From positions 1-18,291 of the forward strand of contig CAIQJW010000115.1 in assembly GCA_903872255.1 (NCBI GenBank): 18,291 bases of DNA, read 5' to 3'. Numbering within the stretch: the stretch's first letter is position 1; each line of letters begins with the position of its first letter. Shown in pieces: positions 13,709 to 18,291 of the stretch. The notes below the pieces were generated by a model. The model had not been told where the DNA came from and did no database searches. It saw only the letters and a list, made by a program, of their open reading frames with translations. A program made the position numbers and the translations under genes. The stretch is from an uncultured delta proteobacterium (GTDB taxonomy: Bacteria; Desulfobacterota; Syntrophorhabdia; Syntrophorhabdales; Syntrophorhabdaceae).

Positions 13709-13947
13709 GTAAACAGTGAAGAGTGAGGCGTGAGGCATGACCGCACCCCCGCCGTCACCCCGGTTTACCGGGGTCCAGTGTCTTGGTTTTTTAAGAGGCG
13801 TCGGGGGCTGTGCCGCAATTACCCCCCTGCCGTCACCCCGGCTTGCCGGGATGACGGCAGGGGGGGGAATGCAACACCCGGATGGTATCCGGCCGGGATG
13901 ACGGCGGTTTTTTTTGGGTTTTTTACTCCTGACTCCCCACTGTTCAC
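13709..13947 (+). repeat. Miniature repeat element with imperfect terminal inverted repeats and interchangeable hairpins
   Basis: The left end (13709-13733, GTAAACAGTGAAGAGTGAGG...) matches the reverse complement of the right end (13923-13947) at 19 of 25 positions. Inside, GCCGTCACCCCGG occurs at 13751 and 13829, and GCCGGGATGACGGC at 13845 and 13892; each of the first pair can fold with each of the second. The element fills the space between the convergent rpoH and ccdA genes. No coding capacity is apparent. It may belong to a dispersed family. Confidence 0.6.
13822..13865 (+). terminator. Long hairpin between rpoH and ccdA, probable two-way terminator
   Basis: A stem of about 20 bp with one mismatch (CCCCCCTGCCGTCA... 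to ...TGACGGCAGGGGGG) closes on a 4-base loop. No T-run follows directly, but the right arm's second copy (13892-13905) is followed by GG and eight T (13908-13915), giving an alternative terminator using the same left arm. A second stem, ACCCCGG-TTTA-CCGGGGT, lies at 13757-13774. Confidence 0.6.
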
Positions 13948-13951
13948 TTTT

Positions 13952-14692
13952 TTATGTACCCGGAAAAAGCAGGATCCCCAACCAGAGATTAAGTACGCTG
14001 TAGTATGAACTGACCATCAAAAGGCCTAGGATGATCAAAAGTATTCCGAGCAATCTGACCGCATACCGGGATACGTAGCTATATTTTTTCAGCAGAAGAA
14101 AAAGCCTGTCGAAGAGAAGTGATGATATTAAAAAGGGTATGGCTAGGCCCAGCGAATACAATGAGAGCAGGTAAACGCCATGAGATGCCCGGCCCGACAT
14201 CGATGCAACGATAAGGATGGACGATAAAGCGGGCCCTACGCAGGGTGTCCATCCCAGGGAAAACGTGATGCCGACTATGAACGACCCGAAAAGCCCGATG
14301 GGCTTGCGCTCAAGCTGGAACATATATTGCCGGTTGAAGACGGGGATCTTCAGGATGTCGAGGTAAAAAAGGCCAAGGACAATAAGGATCACGCCGCCGA
14401 TGCGTATGATATATGTCTGGTAATGGGAAAGAAAATTGCCGATGAGCGACGATGAGATACCGAGGGCCACAAAGACAAAAGAAAAACCAAGAATAAAACA
14501 GAGTGAATGAAAGAAGACCCTCTTTCTGTGCCCCGTTCCCGGAGCGGACATATCACCGACCGTTATGCCGCTGATATAGACTATATATGAAGGAACAAGG
14601 GGCAGGATGCACGGGGTGAAGAAGGACAGGAGACCCGATACAAAAGCTGCGATCCCATTCACGTTGAGCGATGCAGAGACGGCAGGATTCAT
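13952..14692 (-). CDS. ccdA: CcdA-type cytochrome c biogenesis / disulfide-transfer protein
   Basis: 246 residues with six membrane helices, the normal size for CcdA. SFFTPCILPLVPSY (23-36) and GWTPCVGPALSSI (147-159) are the two matching motifs with Cys28 and Cys151, which pass electrons from cytoplasmic thioredoxin to periplasmic partners. The loop around residues 45-60 and the hydrophobic end (LLGILLIILGLLMVSS) fit the family. It could serve cytochrome c maturation or keep periplasmic thiols reduced. The latter would suit the exported rhodanese and MauE-like protein, although those are over 10 kb away, so the link is speculative. The start has only a weak ribosome binding site. Divergent from the Ppx/GppA gene with a 37-base gap. 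Confidence 0.92.
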   Translation of the reverse strand: MNPAVSASLNVNGIAAFVSGLLSFFTPCILPLVPSYIVYISGITVGDMSAPGTGHRKRVFFHSLCFILGFSFVFVALGISSSLIGNFLSHYQTYIIRIGGVILIVLGLFYLDILKIPVFNRQYMFQLERKPIGLFGSFIVGITFSLGWTPCVGPALSSILIVASMSGRASHGVYLLSLYSLGLAIPFLISSLLFDRLFLLLKKYSYVSRYAVRLLGILLIILGLLMVSSYYSVLNLWLGILLFPGT

Positions 14693-14729
14693 GTCAGGTA
14701 TCTTATTGGTTATCTAACGGGGAAGTCAA

Positions 14730-15629
14730 ATGAAATGTGCTGCTATAGATATTGGTACGAATACGATCCTTCTTCTGATCGTTCAGAAAAGAGGTGAGTT
14801 GTTTACAGACATTGTTGATGCGTCGACCATCGTAAGGCTCGGAGAGGACCTCGTACGGTCGGGCAGCCTTAAAGAGGAAGCGGTTTCGCGGACCATCAAC
14901 GGACTGAGGAATTACCTCAACATCGCCGCGTCAAACGGCGTCGGGAAGATCTTTTGCATCGGTACCGCAGCGCTCAGAACTGCCCGGAATGGCAGGGATT
15001 TCGTTGCTTCCGTCAAAGACATGCTCGGCCTTGATATCGAGATAATCAGCGGACGCGATGAGGCGTACTATACGTACCTTTCGATCCGCAATGATGCACT
15101 CATGAAGTATGCCGATATGACGATAGTCGATATCGGAGGCGGCAGCACGGAGATCGTAAACGGGACGGACGGTCAATTCGCCGGATATGTTTCTTTGCCT
15201 ATCGGAAGCGTCGTATTGACCGATTCTTATGTATCGCATGACCCGCCTTTACCCGTTGAATTGGAGAATATTGCGTCATTCATAGGGGAGAATCTCGCCA
15301 ATGTCCCCTTTAGTCCGGCAAGCACCCTGATCGGGACAGGGGGAACGGTGACGAATATCGCCGCCCTGATACTGGGTCTTAAGCAATATGACAAGTCCAT
15401 AATTCACGGGTATACTATCCGGTTTGAGGATCTCAAAGATCTTATCGCCTCCCTGTCGCCGCTTACGAGCGCGCGGCGCAAAGATATGCCCGGTATGGAA
15501 GCCGGCAGAGAGGATATTATTGTTGAGGGTTCTATGATACTCGACGAGGTCATGATGCATGGCGGTTTTGATGCGTGCGTTGTCAGCGCCGCCGGTGTCC
15601 GGTATGGTTTACTGTACGAAAGATGCTGA
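14730..15629 (+). CDS. Ppx/GppA family exopolyphosphatase / pppGpp phosphohydrolase
   Basis: 299 residues, the short form containing only the two actin-like ATPase lobes and no C-terminal HD-type domain. AAIDIGTNTILLLI (4-17) is the first phosphate loop; CIGTAALRTARNG (76-88) and SGRDEAYYTY (107-116) include the catalytic glutamate (E111); VDIGGGSTEIV (133-143) is the second phosphate loop; LIGTGGTVTNIAAL is the usual third glycine-rich loop. The enzyme should cleave the terminal phosphate from polyphosphate or pppGpp in the cytoplasm; short forms cannot be assigned to one by sequence alone. ATG 14730 has GGGGAAG upstream. The hybrid kinase follows after about 85 bases. Confidence 0.93.
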   Translation: MKCAAIDIGTNTILLLIVQKRGELFTDIVDASTIVRLGEDLVRSGSLKEEAVSRTINGLRNYLNIAASNGVGKIFCIGTAALRTARNGRDFVASVKDMLGLDIEIISGRDEAYYTYLSIRNDALMKYADMTIVDIGGGSTEIVNGTDGQFAGYVSLPIGSVVLTDSYVSHDPPLPVELENIASFIGENLANVPFSPASTLIGTGGTVTNIAALILGLKQYDKSIIHGYTIRFEDLKDLIASLSPLTSARRKDMPGMEAGREDIIVEGSMILDEVMMHGGFDACVVSAAGVRYGLLYERC

Positions 15630-15713
15630 ATATTTGGTCAATATGTAAATTTCTCTGGACGAATATTTTTGTTTAATGATAAAACTGGATTCATCTGAAG
15701 AGAGAGAAGGAAA

Positions 15714-17252
15714 CTGGAAAACTTTCTAGAGCTCATATCCGCTACGCCCCGCCTGTTTCAGGCGCTTATCGATAATATCCCCAGTCCCGTTTATTACAAG
15801 GATACCGGGGGCATCTACACTATATACAACAAGGCTTTTCGGGAATATTTCGATATTTATGACGATCAATTCATAGGTAAGGATATCTTCGCCCTTCCAA
15901 TCCCGCGTGAAATTGCCGAGGTGCATCACAATACCGATATCGAGCTTCTTCGGGACCCAGGTTCGAAGACTTACGAGTTGCGGTCTATGAGAAAAGATGG
16001 GTCGATATGCCACGAACTGATAAAGAAAGCGACCATTACGGGCTCGGATGGGAAAATAGCGGGCACTGTCGGCCTTATAGTTGATATCAGTGACCAGAAA
16101 AAGATGGAGACCGAGGTCGTAAGGTCCCGAAATCTCCAGTCCCTTGCAACGCTTGCCGGAGGAATTGCGCATGATTTCAATAATCTCCTGATGGCCATCG
16201 TCGGAAATCTCTCGCTTGCCAAACTTAATACGTCGAAAAATTTGAGCGCTATCGAGTATATCGAAGAAGCCGAGCGAGTATCATTTCTCGGAAAGAATCT
16301 GACACAGCAATTGCTTACCTTCTCACGGGGAGGAAATCGGGTCCGGAATATTGTTCAGCTGGAATCCATCGTGGCATCCATGGCGGCGGAAATATTACAC
16401 GGGAAATCGATCCGGTGCGTTTACGACATAACGCCGGGTGTTTTTCCTGTTGAAGCGGACCGGGAACAGCTGAGGCAGGTTTTTGAGAATGTTCTCAGGA
16501 ACGCGAAAGATGCAATGCCGGCCGGGGGAAAGATATCGATCAAGATCCGAAATGTACGTTTCGCTCCGGATGACAGACTTCCCCTCATACAGGAGGACTA
16601 TGTCAGGATATCCATTTCAGACGAAGGGGTCGGGATCTTACCGGAGGATATTCCCAGGGTTTTCGATCCGTATTATACGACGAAGGTTATGGGATCCGAA
16701 AAAGGGGTCGGCCTGGGTCTCGCTATTTCGTACGCTATAGTTAAACAACACGGTGGGAACATAACTCTTGAATCGACGAAGGGACATGGATCTGTGTTTC
16801 ATGTAGACCTCCCCGCGTATAACAGGGAAGTATCCGCCGACAAACCAACTCGGGAAGATCGTCCAATGAAAAAGACCGGCAGGATACTGCTTCTCGATGA
16901 TGAACCACTTATCCTTGAAGTTACCAGAGAGCTCTTGAATTATCTGGGGTATACCGCAATAGTCGTTCAAAGCGGCGAAGAAGCGGTATCTCTCTATAAC
17001 CGGGCGATGCAATTAAATGAGCCGTTCGATGCGGTTATTCTCGATCTTGCGGTCCAGGGCGGTATGGGCGGGAAGGAAGTGGTCCGTGAGCTTCTGCGAT
17101 CTGATCCCAATGTTAAGGCGATCATCTCAAGCGGATACCTGACAGATCCGATAGTTGAACACTATGAAGATTATGGTTTTGCGGAAGTATTGACAAAACC
17201 CTACGATGCGGACGAACTCGATAGAAAGCTGCGAAAAATAATCGATACCTAG
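15714..17252 (+). CDS. PAS-domain hybrid sensor histidine kinase with C-terminal receiver
   Basis: The frame is open from just after TGA 15696-15698. The first usual start in it is GTG 15921, but coding clearly begins earlier: codons from 15714 spell a PAS domain (FQALIDNIPSPVYYKD..., residues about 15-130 counted from CTG 15714). CTG 15714 has AGAGAGAAGG three bases upstream. Then come the HisKA box GGIAHDFNN (His153), the ATPase domain (FENVLRNAKDAMPAGG, DEGVGI, KGVGLGLAISYAIVKQHGG), and a receiver (RILLLDDEP, VILDLAVQG with the phospho-accepting Asp, LTKPYDADEL). There are no membrane helices, so it senses inside the cell; the signal and the output regulator are unknown. The kinase call is firm; the start is not: see the finding on a possible frameshift from ATG 15676. 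Confidence 0.88.
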   Translation: MENFLELISATPRLFQALIDNIPSPVYYKDTGGIYTIYNKAFREYFDIYDDQFIGKDIFALPIPREIAEVHHNTDIELLRDPGSKTYELRSMRKDGSICHELIKKATITGSDGKIAGTVGLIVDISDQKKMETEVVRSRNLQSLATLAGGIAHDFNNLLMAIVGNLSLAKLNTSKNLSAIEYIEEAERVSFLGKNLTQQLLTFSRGGNRVRNIVQLESIVASMAAEILHGKSIRCVYDITPGVFPVEADREQLRQVFENVLRNAKDAMPAGGKISIKIRNVRFAPDDRLPLIQEDYVRISISDEGVGILPEDIPRVFDPYYTTKVMGSEKGVGLGLAISYAIVKQHGGNITLESTKGHGSVFHVDLPAYNREVSADKPTREDRPMKKTGRILLLDDEPLILEVTRELLNYLGYTAIVVQSGEEAVSLYNRAMQLNEPFDAVILDLAVQGGMGGKEVVRELLRSDPNVKAIISSGYLTDPIVEHYEDYGFAEVLTKPYDADELDRKLRKIIDT

Positions 17253-17284
17253 ACCCCGGTCCATTTGACTAGGTAAAACGGCGG

Positions 17285-18291
17285 TCACCGGTTTTCGCTC
17301 TGAACGGTAATTTTTCTGCCATCCGTACATATCCGTATGCACCCATCACGATCGGTCCTGTATACCGGGATATTCCTAGTCTTAAAGCGAGCGATCGCCT
17401 CGTCGGAAGGAATGCCCCTGATGCCGGGCCCCACACTGAGTATGCCGATATCGGGGCTGACTGCCCGAATGAAATCTAGAGTGTTCGAATGGCGGCTTCC
17501 ATGGTGAGGGATCTTCAGGACGTTCGATCGCAGGTTGTTCGAGTGTATTATAAGGGACCTCTCGATCTCCTCCCCGATATCTCCTGTCAGAAGAAAGGTC
17601 CTTTCGCCGTATGCAAGTTTCAAAACAAGCGAAGAATCGTTGACCCGGTCAGGGCTGAAATATGAGTGGAGGACCCGGATATCGGTATCGCCGCCTATCC
17701 GCAGCCTGTCCCCCGTTTGCATGTTTAAGAGCGGTATTTTCCTGACATTCACGATATTCCTGATATTGCCGGGTTCCGGGCCGGCCATCCCGGTGCCGAA
17801 ATTCCGTACAGTGAAATACTGCAGAACATGCTGAAGCCCGGCCGAATGATCCTGGTGCGGATGGGTATTAATTACGTAATCCAGGGTAGTTATCTTCTTT
17901 GCGAGAAGGAATGGCCCTATCACAGCCCTGCCAATGTCGAAATCGCTTCCATAAAATCCGCCGCCGTCTATGAGAAGCCTGACCCCGCGGGGTGCTTCTA
18001 TCAGCATGGCATCGCCGAGGCCGACATCGATGTAGTTTATGCACAGGTCCTTGTTATAGAAACGGTTATGACAGGCTATGCCCGTCGTGATGAGGGCCAC
18101 GGGCATGATGAGCGAAAAAAAAGCGAATTTGACGAGCTTTCTTTTGATATATATAACTGAAACTGCAGCGGTGAGATAGATAATTGCCTCAGCCAGGCTT
18201 GGCCGTATGATGGGATAAATGTAGCCCCAGTTGATCGTATCCAGAATGATAATGGTGAACTCTATGATAATACCCGAGAGGCGCAACAAAA
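17285..18291 (-). CDS. comEC: ComEC/Rec2 competence protein, C-terminal part (5' end outside window)
   Basis: The frame runs off the window edge. About 75 residues of membrane helices are visible (end of the Competence domain), followed by a metallo-beta-lactamase domain: INYIDVGLGDAMLIEAP (the family norm is DVGQGD, so Gln is Leu here), LLIDGGG, NTHPHQDHSAGL (the HxHxDH zinc motif), LLTGDIGEEIE, KIPHHGSRHSN and SVGPG. ComEC forms the inner-membrane channel for single-stranded DNA during natural transformation, and this domain is thought to act as a nuclease outside the membrane. It converges with the histidine kinase, with 32 bases between the stops and no strong terminator. Orthologues are common even in species not known to be transformable. 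Confidence 0.9.
   Translation of the reverse strand, partial: LLRLSGIIIEFTIIILDTINWGYIYPIIRPSLAEAIIYLTAAVSVIYIKRKLVKFAFFSLIMPVALITTGIACHNRFYNKDLCINYIDVGLGDAMLIEAPRGVRLLIDGGGFYGSDFDIGRAVIGPFLLAKKITTLDYVINTHPHQDHSAGLQHVLQYFTVRNFGTGMAGPEPGNIRNIVNVRKIPLLNMQTGDRLRIGGDTDIRVLHSYFSPDRVNDSSLVLKLAYGERTFLLTGDIGEEIERSLIIHSNNLRSNVLKIPHHGSRHSNTLDFIRAVSPDIGILSVGPGIRGIPSDEAIARFKTRNIPVYRTDRDGCIRICTDGRKITVQSENR

Noticed and set aside
15696..15698. Read-through or selenocysteine at TGA upstream of the histidine kinase PAS domain.
   Set aside because: The codons before it do not extend a recognisable domain and no start with a ribosome binding site is present; a frameshift from ATG 15676 or a CTG start explains the data more simply.

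Overview
The window looks like a chromosomal segment of an anaerobic Gram-negative bacterium, most likely of the Desulfobacterota/Deltaproteobacteria type (inference, not a search result). The pointers are a sigma-32 with an intact RpoH box, a heterodisulfide-reductase-like iron-sulfur protein, an AMMECR1/MEMO pair, accessory genes for molybdenum hydroxylases, and moderate GC with dense, mostly unidirectional operons.

Layout. (1) 2-1796: the 3' end of a HAMP membrane protein, a two-domain protein with a 13-copy Pro-Glu hexanucleotide repeat, and a 12-codon stub with a strong ribosome binding site that looks like the start of a lost gene. (2) 1843-3140: a sigma-70-type promoter, a long leader, a MauE/DoxX-like membrane protein, an exported rhodanese and a strong hairpin terminator. 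(3) 7602-3113, minus strand: promoter with a flanking inverted repeat, then two glycosyltransferases of the TIGR04283 and TIGR04282 types, an ArsS-type radical SAM protein, and a fusion of a two-cluster ferredoxin plus HdrD-like CCG domain to a VTT (TVP38/DedA) membrane domain. This is an arsenosugar-biosynthesis-type set; no ArsM methyltransferase is present here. A 7-bp tandem repeat covers the ArsS stop and the start of the fusion gene. (4) 7681-13703, plus strand: eight tightly packed genes: MEMO family, AMMECR1 family, DUF1858, MocA-like nucleotidyltransferase, molybdopterin-binding protein with a Cys/His tail, YqeB/EF2563-like protein, XdhC, and RpoH. The middle of it is a maturation set for (probably selenium-dependent) molybdenum hydroxylases. 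(5) 13709-13947: a repeat element with imperfect terminal inverted repeats and interchangeable hairpins, fitted between convergent genes. (6) 14692-13952 ccdA (minus) and 14730-15629 Ppx/GppA (plus), divergent. (7) 15714-17252: a PAS hybrid histidine kinase whose PAS domain has no conventional start codon. (8) 18291-17285, minus: the C-terminal part of ComEC.

The most unusual items are the CCG-VTT fusion, the repeat over its start codon, the inverted repeat around the arsenosugar-type promoter, and the joining of MEMO/AMMECR1, molybdenum-hydroxylase maturation and rpoH in one apparent operon. Family names come from recognising motifs by eye; no database search was run.
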